Below are positions 1 through 8,717 of a stretch of DNA of 23,211 nt, piece after piece. Position 1 is the stretch's first letter. Each line of letters begins with the position of its first letter. The notes beneath the pieces are model-generated. The model saw only the letters and a list, made by a program, of their open reading frames with translations, made no database searches and was not told where the DNA came from. The translations under genes were made by a program, and so were the position numbers. Origin of the DNA: an uncultured Leptolyngbya sp. (GTDB lineage Bacteria > Cyanobacteriota > Cyanobacteriia > Phormidesmidales > Phormidesmidaceae); NCBI GenBank assembly GCA_937899365.1, contig CALBPH010000800.1, positions 1-23,211 of the forward strand. Direction: 5' to 3'.

Positions 1-168
1 ATTGCTGCGACCGGTCAAAGTCGTCACAGTGCCCCTCATCCGCTGTACTTGTAACCAACCGCCTGGACGAGACTGCGCGTATAAAGCAGGGACACCTAAA
101 CCCCCAATGGGCACTATGGCCAGAAGAGAACCTAAGGCGAATCGCTTTAATAGCTGAGGCCGCGCCAT
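1..168 (-). CDS. N-terminus of a secreted FecR-like protein (partial, cut by window edge)
   Basis: An open frame of 56 codons runs from an ATG at 168 leftward off the window without a stop. The translation begins MARPQLLKRFALGSLLAIVP, a basic start followed by a hydrophobic stretch and an Ala-Gln-type cleavage site near residue 30 (ALYAQS), so it looks like a Sec signal peptide. The mature start (WLQVQRMRGTVT) resembles the beginning of FecR-domain proteins common in cyanobacteria, which bind or sense at the envelope. In-frame ATGs at 186 and 183 are alternative starts; a GAGGA sits about 16 bases before the first. The family call rests on a dozen residues and is tentative; that the frame is coding is more secure. 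Confidence 0.55.
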   Translation of the reverse strand, partial: MARPQLLKRFALGSLLAIVPIGGLGVPALYAQSRPGGWLQVQRMRGTVTTLTGRSN

Positions 169-593
169 GGCACATACATTCATCATGATGGGAGATTCAT
201 CCTCATAGGGGTTGACGTTTTTCTACAGGCAAAAAGCTGACAAAAGCACAGCGCTGAAGCAGAGAAAGATTGTTTGCCATGGCTGATTTACAGGATGCAC
301 CATCGGGGGATGATACAGTAAATCAAAATTTCTCAGATCACATCATTCCGGGGATCAGCAACGCCTAATTTTTATACACCTACTCTTCCCAGAGCATTCT
401 TAATCACGACGGATCCGGAAGTAACTTTAAAATGTAATCGGGTTCAATTCACCCAATGCTTATACAAAGAGCGTTGTGGCTTTTCCAACCACTAGAACAG
501 GCAAAGCTAAAATTTAGGCCATCGGACTGTTAAGCTCAGCATGTTGGCGTATGTCCTGTGGTCTGGTATTTGTGTTGGCTCATTAAACAGTTA
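169..593. other. Intergenic region upstream of the FecR-like gene; possible 29-codon ORF
   Basis: This gap lies between the end of the helicase gene (594) and the start of the FecR-like gene, both on the minus strand, so it should hold the promoter of the latter. A plus-strand reading frame from ATG 279 to TAA 366-368 would encode 29 residues (MADLQDAPSGDDTVNQNFSD then nine more); it has only a weak purine-rich upstream stretch and I do not recognise it. A short perfect palindrome CGGATCCG lies at 410-417. No convincing promoter hexamers or terminator were found. Confidence 0.35.
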
Positions 594-2255
594 CTAGGCC
601 TGGGCTAATCCTTCATGAATGGCTAGCTGTTGCCAACTGCCAGGACCAACTTCTTTCTCAAATTCATGGGCAACCCAGTCATCGCGCCTGCCTAAACGGC
701 GAGCACTCTTGCGCAAATAGTCAAGGATTGTTAACTGTTCTTCCCAACTGGGTCGACGGCCATAAATGGACCCACGACACCATTCTGTTTGAGACTTACG
801 ACCCGTATGTTCAAAAAAGGAACGCTCGGCCCAAGTGGGGGCATAGTTGCTCTTAAAAGCTCTGCGTCGATGTCCATGAAAAAGCTGGACTAGGGTGGGA
901 ATATCGTTAATCTGATGGGCTTGCTGGGAGGAATAAATCTGCACCATATCCTCTAGCAAAATAGGCCGATCGTTAACCCACTGATGGCCACACTCAGGGC
1001 ACTTGACAATAAATGAATATACGATCAGCCCACAGGCAGGGCAGGGCTTTGTTGGCGCTGGGCCGCCCTGACCAGATGACTGACTGCGGGTCGGGAGCAC
1101 ATAGTCTCGAATATCTTCGGGAAAGCCCAACCGTTCTAAATTGCCCGCCTGGTCGAGGATAATGCCGTAGTGCTTACCGGTTTGGGGCGAAATCCGCATG
1201 ACGCGACCCAACTGCTGAAAATGTAGGGCTCTGGACTTGGTTGGCCTCAGCATCAGACCCACTTCTACACTGGGTTCGTCAAAGCCAATGCTAATCACAT
1301 TGCAGGAGGTGAGCACCAGCAGCTCGGCATTGCCCAGGGCCTCATACAGTCGCTTGCGTTCTTTAATGGGGGTGCTGCCATCGACCGTGTCAGAAGCAAT
1401 ACCCGCTTTGCGAAACTCTTTTGCCACGTTGCGGGCATGGTCTACATCAACACAAAATGCAATGGTGCGTTTCCCAGGCACTAGTCTCTGCCATTCTTCG
1501 ACAATGCGCTCTACGAGTTCTGGGCGATCGCAAGCTGTCTTGAGGTCTTTCTCATCGTAGTCGCCCCCTTTAGAGCCCACTTTTTCTAAGTTAGCCATGC
1601 TGTCCATGGGCATACTGAAATACTTCAGCGGAGCCAGGTAGCCCATCTGCTGTAGTTCACTGGGGACAGGGGAAGCCACCAGGGTCTCCAGCACATCCCC
1701 TAGCTGTTCTCGGCCCAGACGTAGGGGGGTGGCGGTCATCACCAAGTGGACAGCATGGGGATGGGTCTTGTGCATCACCTGCTTACCGATTTGGCTAAAC
1801 ATAGTGATGTGGCCTTCGTCGTAGAACACCACATCAGCCGGCCAATTTTTCCACCAGCGGCGCTTGGCCATGGTCTGAATGCTGGCAATTTGGATCGGTG
1901 CGTCGGGGTTTTCGGGCCAGCCTGCTTTGATAAAGCCGCAGTCTAGACCAAAGGACTGCATTTTTTCATAGGTTTGGCCCACCAGCACATCTAAATGCAC
2001 CAAAAACATGAGCTTACGGCCTGCGGACTCGGCATGGGCGCAAATTTGACCACTGATGATGGTTTTGCCCGCACCGGTACCCGCGATGATGGCAATACGG
2101 TTGTGCCCCTCGTTGAGCTTGCGATAGAGGTCGTTAACGAGATCCACTTGGTAGGGTCGCAGCTTGGGTGGAGGGGCTGGTGACCGCACCGGAGGTGAAT
2201 CATCCGGGGGCGCTGCAGAGGCAGCAGGGTTGGAATTGGGTGGCACTTCGGCCAT
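594..2255 (-). CDS. DEAD/DEAH-box superfamily 2 helicase with C-terminal zinc ribbon
   Basis: The 553-residue protein has the order of a two-lobe ATP-dependent nucleic acid helicase. A Pro/Ala-rich tail (1-30) is followed by a Q-motif-like LRPYQ (32-36), Walker A AGTGAGKT (58-65), Walker B DEGH (146-149), motif III TATP (174-177), and motif VI QQLGRVMR (347-354). A four-cysteine zinc ribbon follows (C405, C408, C419, C422), then a C-terminal region rich in Trp/Arg. It resembles the SSL2/RadD-like helicases of bacteria, which are involved in DNA repair or phage-related processes; the specific role here is unknown. It starts with ATG and lies 107 bp downstream of the Nudix gene on the same strand. 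All core ATPase motifs look intact. Confidence 0.88.
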   Translation of the reverse strand: MAEVPPNSNPAASAAPPDDSPPVRSPAPPPKLRPYQVDLVNDLYRKLNEGHNRIAIIAGTGAGKTIISGQICAHAESAGRKLMFLVHLDVLVGQTYEKMQSFGLDCGFIKAGWPENPDAPIQIASIQTMAKRRWWKNWPADVVFYDEGHITMFSQIGKQVMHKTHPHAVHLVMTATPLRLGREQLGDVLETLVASPVPSELQQMGYLAPLKYFSMPMDSMANLEKVGSKGGDYDEKDLKTACDRPELVERIVEEWQRLVPGKRTIAFCVDVDHARNVAKEFRKAGIASDTVDGSTPIKERKRLYEALGNAELLVLTSCNVISIGFDEPSVEVGLMLRPTKSRALHFQQLGRVMRISPQTGKHYGIILDQAGNLERLGFPEDIRDYVLPTRSQSSGQGGPAPTKPCPACGLIVYSFIVKCPECGHQWVNDRPILLEDMVQIYSSQQAHQINDIPTLVQLFHGHRRRAFKSNYAPTWAERSFFEHTGRKSQTEWCRGSIYGRRPSWEEQLTILDYLRKSARRLGRRDDWVAHEFEKEVGPGSWQQLAIHEGLAQA

Positions 2256-2362
2256 AGTCGTTCTGTCGATCCATTAGCTCCTCACAGGGTAATGCATCTT
2301 GAGGGCCACAGGTTTGTGTTGCCCCATAAAGGTTATGGAAGCGGTTATTAGCGCCGACTGTT

Positions 2363-2806
2363 TTATACCTGGGCTGACTGTTGGGCGATAAAGGTCAGTA
2401 AGGCTTGTTGATGGGGCTTGCCTAACGGTCTGTCTTCCCCTAGCTTGTCAGAATATTTATAGCCTCGGTAGACATCCTCAATACTGCATAACCCTAGATC
2501 TTGTCCTTCATTGAGCTCAAGTTGTTCAACTGCGACGGTCAGTGGAGCCTGGTAGAAGTTACGAATAACTCGCTCGTCTTCATGGCTCTCAAAGAGCGTA
2601 ATGTCTGGAGGAACATGGCCAATTTCTTCTTGTAGCTCGCGCTGTATCCCCGTGTCGGCATCTTCGCCAGGCTCTAGATGCCCTCCAAAAAATCCCCAAT
2701 GACCGGGAAACAGAATATTAGGTACATCGTCCCGTAGCTGCATGAGAAATTTTCCATCTTTATGGATGATTGCGATCGCAATCTCCACTTTGCCAGTCGC
2801 TGTCAT
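2363..2806 (-). CDS. Nudix hydrolase
   Basis: This is a 147-residue single-domain Nudix protein. The complete Nudix box is visible at residues 42-63: G42, E48, R56-E57 and E60-E61, matching G-x5-E-x7-R-E-x2-E-E-x-G, so metal-dependent cleavage of a nucleoside diphosphate linked to another group is expected. The segment before it (GHWGFFGGHLEPGE) is like that of Nudix proteins that sanitise or recycle nucleotides; the substrate cannot be read from sequence. It begins with ATG; a HIP1 octamer (2772-2779) lies inside the first codons. It lies between trhO and the helicase on the same strand with gaps of about 110 bp, so co-transcription is possible but not shown. Confidence 0.9.
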   Translation of the reverse strand: MTATGKVEIAIAIIHKDGKFLMQLRDDVPNILFPGHWGFFGGHLEPGEDADTGIQRELQEEIGHVPPDITLFESHEDERVIRNFYQAPLTVAVEQLELNEGQDLGLCSIEDVYRGYKYSDKLGEDRPLGKPHQQALLTFIAQQSAQV

Positions 2807-2917
2807 AGGGTCAAGTCCTTTAAGTCCGCCTTCAGATTAACTCAAAGCTATGTAAACCCGTAGCACTTGGCGATCCTATCTCCTCTATAGTTGTCTCCCC
2901 TATAACGGCTATGACTC

Positions 2918-3823
2918 CTAGTCATCCGAGCCTAAAGCCCCACGTTCTCTCTCCAACTGTCGCTGTTTTACCCGCTCAGCAAACCGTGTGCGCTGATCCT
3001 CGCTCAGTTTGTCGTAACAGTTAGGGCAAGTAATGCCGGGTTCATAGTGGACGGACTGAGTATCCTCTACCGATAACGGGTATCCACAGCCACGACACAT
3101 GACATAGTTGCCCGGCTCTAACCCATGCTGTACAGTTACTCGCTCATCAAAAACAAAACATTCTCCTTGCCAAAGACTCTCTTCAGCAGGAACATCTTCT
3201 AGATATTTCAGAATGCCGCCTTTGAGATGATAAACCTGCTCAAATCCTTGCTCCAGTAAATAAGACGATGCTTTTTCACAGCGAATCCCACCAGTGCAAA
3301 ACATGGCTACTTTTTTATGTTTTGTTGGGTCTAGCTGCTCAGCGGCATAGTCAGGAAATTCTCGAAATGAGTCAGTCTCTGGGTTGTTCGCACCTTGAAA
3401 CGTACCGATATCAACCTCGTAGTTATTGCGGGTGTCGATCACCAGCACCTCTGGATCAGCAATTACTTGATTCCAGTCGTGGGGGTCTACATAGGTCCCG
3501 ACCTGTTTTGTCGGGCTTACCTCTGGTTGCCCCTAGGTAACAATCTCTTTTTTTAGCTTGACCTTCATCCGATCTAACGGCTGTGTCTCTGCCCATGAGG
3601 TTTTGTGGGTGAGATCGGCTAACCGAGAATCTTGCTTCAGCTGGGACATTAACACTGCCAATCCGTCGTCAGGACCTGCAACTGTGGCATTGACACCCTC
3701 TAGTGCTAGCAGAATCGTTCCTTTAATGCCTTGGGCCTGACAAAGCTCCAGCAACGGCTGACGCATTGCTTCAAAGTTATCGAGCTGAACAAACTTATAA
3801 AAGGTAATAACGGTCCAAGACAT
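2918..3823 (-). pseudogene. trhO: trhO-type rhodanese (tRNA U34 5-hydroxylation) interrupted by an in-frame amber codon
   Basis: Read as one frame this is 302 codons, the normal length of TrhO (YceA family), which makes 5-hydroxyuridine in tRNA. The N-terminal acylphosphatase-like half (codons 1-96, starting MSWTVITFYKFVQL) stops at TAG 3535-3533, just after KKEIVT. The same frame then continues with the family sequence GQPEVSPTKQVGTYVDPHDW into the rhodanese domain: IDTRNNYEV, the active loop CTGGIRC with Cys at codon 176, and a C-terminal Cys-rich segment (CRGCGYP, CPNC). The codon lost would be Leu (TTG to TAG is one change). No frameshift is present. Translation could restart at GTG 3448, giving a lone 176-residue rhodanese half without a good ribosome site. 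Either a recent pseudogene, a sequencing error, or read through by suppression. Confidence 0.88.
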
Positions 3824-3854
3824 TAGAAAGTTATGAGGCTGATGTTGTCACGTC

Positions 3855-3902
3855 ACCAAGCAAATCTTGGTCTCAAGGGGATGCCCGTCTAATACGAGAC
3901 GG
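3855..3902. repeat. Two short hairpins downstream of the deacetylase gene
   Basis: Between the deacetylase stop and the trhO start lie two perfect inverted repeats: ACCAAG/CTTGGT (3855-3860 and 3866-3871, loop 5) and CCGTCT/AGACGG (3885-3890 and 3897-3902, loop 6). Neither is followed by a T-run on the minus strand, so they are not textbook terminators. They could be transcript-end or processing structures; the evidence is structural only. Confidence 0.35.
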
Positions 3903-3932
3903 AGCTAAGCGATACGGATCTATCTTAGGGAC

Positions 3933-4850
3933 TTAGCAATATTTGCGGTAGATCTCACTGGCGGCTCTATATAAGTATGAGTGCCGATAGATCAGGGCAT
4001 TCATGTCTTTGCCATACCCGCCACCAATCACAGAGGCCACTGGATACCTGGCTTTAGCACAGGTTTCGAGGACATATCGATCACGGCGATATAGGCCGTC
4101 ATCTGTCAGGGCCAATTTTCCGAGACGATCATCGCGGTGGGGATCGGCCCCGGCATCGTAGAGTACCAGATCCGGCTTGACCTGGCTGAGTAACCCTGGC
4201 AAATAGGTCGCTAGCTTGGCCAGGTACTCATCATCTTCAGTGCCCTCATCCAGGGGCACGTCTAAATCGCTGATTTGTTTGCGACCGGGAAAGTTGACGG
4301 CGCAGTGCATGGAAAAGGTGAAGACCGTGGGATCATCGCGAAAAATCCAGGCGGTGCCATCCCCCTGGTGTACATCTAAATCGACGACCAAAATAGTATT
4401 GAGTAAGTTTTGAGCTTTGAGGAGACGAGTTGCGATCGCAATATCATTAAAAATACAAAACCCCGACCCATAGCCTGGAAACGCATGGTGGGTACCTCCC
4501 GCCGTATTACAGGCCAACCCATGGTTAAGGGCTAGCTTTGCGGTTAAAATCGTCCCCCCCACCGCCGTACAGGTTCGTCGCACCAGCCCCTCACTCCAGG
4601 GCAACCCAATTCGCCGCTGTGCCGTAGCATCCAACGTGCCATCACAATAGGCGCTGACATAGGCCGTTTCATGGACCAGCTCTAGCCAGTCTTGAAGGGG
4701 GCGACCTGGCTGATAGAGCTGATCGACACTGATCACGCCATCGCGCACCAGCAGATCCCGCAGCAGCCTAAATTTTGGCATGGGAAACCGATGCCCGGCG
4801 GGTAGGGGCGTTACATAGTCAGGATGATAAATAACCGGCAGACTAGACAA
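3933..4850 (-). CDS. Histone deacetylase family protein (AcuC/acetylpolyamine amidohydrolase-like)
   Basis: A 305-residue arginase/deacetylase-fold zinc hydrolase. The His-His pair is H121-H122 (GGTHHAFPG), the zinc ligands are D159 and H161 (DLDVHQGDGT) and D246 (DAGADPH), and the transition-state tyrosine is Y289 (GGGYG), so the active site is complete. Bacterial members remove acetyl groups from proteins, polyamines or other small molecules; which applies here is not known. The frame opens just after a TAG and its first possible start is TTG 4850; no ATG lies near, and homologues begin close to this point (LPVIYHPDYV), so TTG is the likely start. It lies 38 bp after the membrane protein gene on the same strand, which would fit one operon. 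Confidence 0.9.
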   Translation of the reverse strand: MSSLPVIYHPDYVTPLPAGHRFPMPKFRLLRDLLVRDGVISVDQLYQPGRPLQDWLELVHETAYVSAYCDGTLDATAQRRIGLPWSEGLVRRTCTAVGGTILTAKLALNHGLACNTAGGTHHAFPGYGSGFCIFNDIAIATRLLKAQNLLNTILVVDLDVHQGDGTAWIFRDDPTVFTFSMHCAVNFPGRKQISDLDVPLDEGTEDDEYLAKLATYLPGLLSQVKPDLVLYDAGADPHRDDRLGKLALTDDGLYRRDRYVLETCAKARYPVASVIGGGYGKDMNALIYRHSYLYRAASEIYRKYC

Positions 4851-4888
4851 GAACGAATTCTAAAACGTCGTTTCAAACGAAAAAAACG

Positions 4889-5824
4889 CTACAAAAACGA
4901 ATTAATTGACCGGGTCTGGCGCACATCTAACTTGTGGGCCAAGCTGCCTTCTTTCCAGTCCAACGGAGAGGTTTCACTACTGGGCACCACCGCAACAGAA
5001 GTAGGCGCTTCAGGGCCACCCACCGAAAATGAGACCGACCTGGATGGCTGAGGCTGCTGCAAGGGGGTGTGGCGGATTTTTTGACCTGAGCTAAACGCCA
5101 TTACCTGAGAGGCAGGACGTTGAGCCCCAATGCGACGCTTAGCGCGGCGATTGCGGCCACTAGAAAGTTTACTGGCAGAACGCATGGGTCGGGGACCAGC
5201 TGCCTGGGCTACCCCACGTCGCCGAGCCCGGCGAGGTTCAGCCGTTAATTCGCCTTGCCGGGACACTAGCATACAGCCTCCAGCACAGTCAGCCACCATG
5301 ACCTGCAGCGGCCTGGCAGGCATGGACTGCTCTGGCTTACCTGGCAGTTTAGCGGCTGGATCGTGCCGAGTTAGAGCCGTTTCCTCTTCACCCCGTAGCA
5401 CTAAACGAGAGGCAGCGGCAGCATCGGGCGCGCTTAACGGCTGTCCATCAATGCTGCTACTCACCGGTCCTAGAACCGTTTCACGACCGGGGCTAGATAG
5501 GCCCGATAGTGCGATCGCAATCAAAACAATAAATGTCAGCCACAGACCACCCACCAGCAGCCAGGGTCTGACTAAAAATAAATCTGACCAAAAATTACCT
5601 GGTTTAGACGCCGTCTTGGGTTTAGACACTGCCTTAGTTGCAGCAGGCGCAGCTTGCTTAGAGATCGCAGGTGGCGTCGACGCTGGCACCTTAGCAGTCT
5701 TGAGCTTTACAGCAGAGCCAGTGTTTGCCCGCCGCTTACGGGCAGATGCGCGCCGCGAAGTACGCTTAAACAGCCCCTTAAACCCTATAGATAATTGCTC
5801 AGTCAAGTTTGGATGCCTAGCCAT
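4889..5824 (-). CDS. Basic single-pass membrane protein of unknown function
   Basis: I do not recognise this 311-residue protein. The first 85 residues are strongly basic and low in complexity (many Lys, Arg, Ala, Ser, Thr, Pro), followed by one hydrophobic helix at about 87-108 (WLLVGGLWLTFIVLIAIALS). The rest is polar, with two Cys in a CAGGC motif, an Arg-rich patch (EPRRARRRG) and a Ser/Pro/Gln-rich tail. By the positive-inside rule the basic N-terminal part should be cytoplasmic and the tail periplasmic. It starts at ATG 5824 and is placed between the LysM/LytM envelope gene and the deacetylase on the same strand, which hints at an envelope role but proves nothing. The frame is long and starts with a clear ATG, so it is probably real. 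Confidence 0.72.
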   Translation of the reverse strand: MARHPNLTEQLSIGFKGLFKRTSRRASARKRRANTGSAVKLKTAKVPASTPPAISKQAAPAATKAVSKPKTASKPGNFWSDLFLVRPWLLVGGLWLTFIVLIAIALSGLSSPGRETVLGPVSSSIDGQPLSAPDAAAASRLVLRGEEETALTRHDPAAKLPGKPEQSMPARPLQVMVADCAGGCMLVSRQGELTAEPRRARRRGVAQAAGPRPMRSASKLSSGRNRRAKRRIGAQRPASQVMAFSSGQKIRHTPLQQPQPSRSVSFSVGGPEAPTSVAVVPSSETSPLDWKEGSLAHKLDVRQTRSINSFL

Positions 5825-5965
5825 AGCACAATACGTTCTTTTTTAAGAAGCACACCCACCCGTAATACCCAGAATATCGGCATTGTAAGACCTCTTCAAC
5901 AAGATGACTAGCTTTACTGTGTAATTCTTCAGATATTCGCCAAAATATCGAATCCCCCTAGCCAT

Positions 5966-6805
5966 CTATCGCTGTAATTCTAATTCCGCCAGGTACAACC
6001 CCGGATCGCGTGCCACCCAGCCTTCAGTCGAATTAGTACGCACCTCAAAGTACAAAAATGACTCCGTAGAGCTTCCCGCTACAGTACCCAAATCCACACC
6101 TTGAGAGACTGAGTCCCCCACCGCAAATTCAGCCTGGGCAAGATTCCCGTAGCGAGTTTGCAAACCATTACGATGATTCACCACCACCATTAGCGTGCCA
6201 TTAGACTCACCCACAAACGCCACAGTACCATCGGCGGCAGCTACGACTGCTGTTCCAGGGGCCGCCGCTAGGGCAATACCGCTGTTAAAAACCAACTCAT
6301 CTCGCTGGGGGTGGGGTTGCCAGCCATAGCTCAAAATCAGCCTAGTAGCTATAGATAGTGGATAGGCCAAAGAGGTCGATGCAGTTGCCACAACCGTACG
6401 ATTGCTGCCAGGAATAAACACCTGACTAGGTAAAACACTGGGACACCCATTCACCTCAAAGAGTAAATCAGCCCTCGTGCCATGGCGTTCAGCCAAAGAC
6501 TGCCAGGTTTGCCCAGAGCCAACTTGAACCACCATGCCATTAAAAGGCGGCACCTCAATCACACGCCCTGCTGGCAAAGGAGCCTGGGACGACAGGGTAG
6601 GATTCATCGCCAACAGTGTGGCAGGCAGTAAGCCATACTGGGCAGCCACGGTGCTCAGGGTTTCGCCAGCCTCAATGCGGTGCTCAATCACCTGGTCTAA
6701 CGCTGGCTCGGGGCAAAGTGACGCTTGGGCAGCCAGGGTGTAACCCAGGGGAATCATTCCCGCCAGCATGAGCACATGTTTATAAAATCTTTGAAATACG
6801 TGCAT
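5966..6805 (-). CDS. Exported double-LysM protein with degenerate M23 (LytM) domain
   Basis: From ATG 6805 the protein has 279 residues. A signal peptide comes first (HVLMLAGMIPLGYTLAAQA), then LysM domains at about 41-86 (IEAGETLSTVAAQYGL) and 92-132 (VGSGQTWQSLAERHG), both peptidoglycan-binding, and a LytM/M23 fold at about 160-270. In active M23 enzymes zinc is held by H-x3-D and H-x-H, with one more catalytic His. Here these positions read N174, A178, N221, F250 and Y252, so every ligand is gone while the fold motifs (APGT, YFEVR) remain. It should therefore bind but not cut peptidoglycan, as the EnvC/NlpD-like amidase activators do. A GTG at 6817 would add four residues and is less likely. 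It is divergent from the HtrA gene. Confidence 0.85.
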   Translation of the reverse strand: MHVFQRFYKHVLMLAGMIPLGYTLAAQASLCPEPALDQVIEHRIEAGETLSTVAAQYGLLPATLLAMNPTLSSQAPLPAGRVIEVPPFNGMVVQVGSGQTWQSLAERHGTRADLLFEVNGCPSVLPSQVFIPGSNRTVVATASTSLAYPLSIATRLILSYGWQPHPQRDELVFNSGIALAAAPGTAVVAAADGTVAFVGESNGTLMVVVNHRNGLQTRYGNLAQAEFAVGDSVSQGVDLGTVAGSSTESFLYFEVRTNSTEGWVARDPGLYLAELELQR

Positions 6806-7024
6806 CCTATAGAACACCCTAGTGTTTCAGACAACAGTAGACCGCCATTTTGACAGCAGTATGGTGAAAATAGCCCTGGGTATAGCAACGGCAATCAGTA
6901 CCATGTAATAGAACATATAGGCCGTACATGTCTAGCCCAATGCATTTTCGAAGCAATCTTCGCTAAGGTAAGGTCATCATGGCTCCCATAACTAACTTAA
7001 CGAGCTAACAGCGAGGACGCAGCA

Positions 7025-8257
7025 ATGGGCATTGCTCCAAAACAACTTGGTTTATATGTGGGCCTACTTTTAGTTGGTAGCGGAGCTGGCTGGGCTAGCC
7101 ACAGCTATTTTTTCAATCCTGAAACCGAAGACCAGGATAGCAAGCTACCAATTGCCACTTCGGTTCTACGCACAACGGCCGAACCGGCAGAAGCAGCCTC
7201 CCAGAGCCAGGCCCAAGCCTATCCCTCCATCGATAATCCTAATTTTATTGCCGCTGCAGCCGAGCAGGTGGGCCCCGCCGTTGTGCGCATTGACGCATCC
7301 CGTTCAGTCAGAGGGGTCTCAGAAACGTTTGAGCATCCCTTTTTCAAACGTTTTTTCACCGAAGAGCTGCCGGTAGATCCTGAGCTGCCCGAGCGTCTTG
7401 AACAGGGCACGGGCTCAGGCTTTATTCTGAGCCAAGATGGTCAGGTAATGACCAATGCCCATGTGGTAGAAGGGGCTAGCACAGTGACCGTCACCCTAAA
7501 TGATGGCCGCACCTTTGAAGGCAATGTCATCGGGACCGACCCCATTACCGACGTCGCAGTCGTCCAGATCAATGGAGAGGACCTACCCATAGCACCTTTG
7601 GGTTCAACAGATGGTCTAGCCGCCGGTCAGTGGGCCATTGCCATCGGCAACCCCCTTGGCCTAGACAATACCGTCACAGCTGGCATCATCAGCGCCCTTG
7701 GCCGCACCAGCTCCCAAGTGGGCATCTCTGATAAGCGTGTGCAGTTTATTCAAACTGACGCAGCTATTAACCCAGGCAACTCCGGTGGACCGCTGCTAAA
7801 CGCCCAAGGAGAAGTCATCGGCATGAATACAGCCATTCGTGCTGGTGCCCAGGGCCTAGGCTTTGCTATTCCGATTGAAACCGCCAAGCGGATCGGCGAC
7901 CAGCTCTTTAAGGATGGCGAAGTTCAGCATCCTTATTTAGGCATTCAAATGGTCAACCTCAATCCTGAAATGCGTCAGCGCATCAACGATGACGAAGACA
8001 TGGACTTTACCATCGAAGCCGACTCAGGTGTCATGGTTATCCGCGTCATGGAAGGAACACCAGCCGAAGATGCTGGCATCCAAAGAGGGGATGTAATTAA
8101 TAAAGTTAATGAAATCGAAGTCGCCACCGCAACCGACGTTCAAGCACAGGTGGAAACCAGCAGCATTGGCAAAGCCCTAAAAGTGGAAGTCAACCGCAAG
8201 GGCGAAACCAAAACCCTAGAGGTCAAGCCCACCAAGATGCCTAATGCACTACAGTAG
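7025..8257 (+). CDS. HtrA/Deg-type serine protease (S1C) with PDZ domain
   Basis: The 410-residue protein has an N-terminal hydrophobic anchor or signal (YVGLLLVGSGAGWA, 11-24), a trypsin-like domain with the full triad H146 (TNAHVV), D176 (DPITDVAVV) and S253 (GNSGGPLL), and one PDZ domain (about 290-405). This is the layout and length of the cyanobacterial HhoA/HhoB/HtrA family, which degrade or refold damaged proteins in the periplasm or thylakoid lumen; which paralogue this is cannot be decided here. The ATG at 7025 is supported by GAGGA at 7013-7017, seven bases upstream. It stands alone on the plus strand, divergent from the LysM/LytM gene and convergent with the DUF760 gene. Confidence 0.95.
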   Translation: MGIAPKQLGLYVGLLLVGSGAGWASHSYFFNPETEDQDSKLPIATSVLRTTAEPAEAASQSQAQAYPSIDNPNFIAAAAEQVGPAVVRIDASRSVRGVSETFEHPFFKRFFTEELPVDPELPERLEQGTGSGFILSQDGQVMTNAHVVEGASTVTVTLNDGRTFEGNVIGTDPITDVAVVQINGEDLPIAPLGSTDGLAAGQWAIAIGNPLGLDNTVTAGIISALGRTSSQVGISDKRVQFIQTDAAINPGNSGGPLLNAQGEVIGMNTAIRAGAQGLGFAIPIETAKRIGDQLFKDGEVQHPYLGIQMVNLNPEMRQRINDDEDMDFTIEADSGVMVIRVMEGTPAEDAGIQRGDVINKVNEIEVATATDVQAQVETSSIGKALKVEVNRKGETKTLEVKPTKMPNALQ

Positions 8258-8348
8258 ATGAGCTTTCAGCTAAATCGCAATTCAAACAGAACACTCAAAT
8301 CAAATAGAAAGCTCAAACTTGAAAAATGAATTTTGTATGGTGGTTTGC

Positions 8349-8717
8349 CTAAGCGTCTAGGTCTGACAGATCGTCATCAGCATCGCCATCTAAAGCCGAC
8401 ACTCCAGATAGGCTAGCTTCTAGCTCCATGCGCTGCTCCATCTGCCGCAGAAAATAGCCCGTCATCATAGCTGAAGCCAACAAACCAGCCAGGTTTTCGC
8501 GATCGGTCGTCACTTGCACATTAAACCCTTCCGATGGCAAAACCCCAATCAGTCCTTGGACATTCTGAGAGATAATTTGCTTGATCTCACCACTCACCGA
8601 CTGGGCAACGCGGGTCAGGACCTCAGGTGGTTGATGCTGTAGGTACTTCAGTAACTGATTTACCTGCGCATCATCAGAACCCATGCCGATGAATTGGGCG
8701 CTATCGGGGTTAAACAT
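8349..8717 (-). CDS. DUF760 family protein
   Basis: This is a 122-residue soluble protein matching the DUF760 family of cyanobacteria and plastids. Family features are the helical segment VNQLLKYLQHQPPEVLTRVA (20-39), the block IKQIISQNVQGLIGVLP, and the segment ASAMMTGYFLRQMEQRMELE towards the C-terminus. It ends in a very acidic tail (DGDADDDLSDLDA). The molecular function is unknown; plant relatives are chloroplast proteins. The ATG at 8717 is the only sensible start. It is convergent with the HtrA gene (91 bp gap) and lies 159 bp downstream of scpB on the same strand. Confidence 0.88.
   Translation of the reverse strand: MFNPDSAQFIGMGSDDAQVNQLLKYLQHQPPEVLTRVAQSVSGEIKQIISQNVQGLIGVLPSEGFNVQVTTDRENLAGLLASAMMTGYFLRQMEQRMELEASLSGVSALDGDADDDLSDLDA

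Noticed and set aside
3449..3535. A frameshift or sequencing indel splitting trhO
   Set aside because: Reading through the TAG in the same frame gives continuous family sequence, so only a substitution is needed.
4862..4885. A-rich stretch with TCGTT/AACGA hairpin between the membrane protein and deacetylase genes
   Set aside because: The stem is only five bases and the T-run is on the wrong side for termination.
8260..8314. GAGCTTTC/GAAAGCTC inverted repeat between the convergent htrA-type and DUF760 genes as a terminator
   Set aside because: The loop would be 39 bases and no T-run follows, so it is not a convincing terminator.
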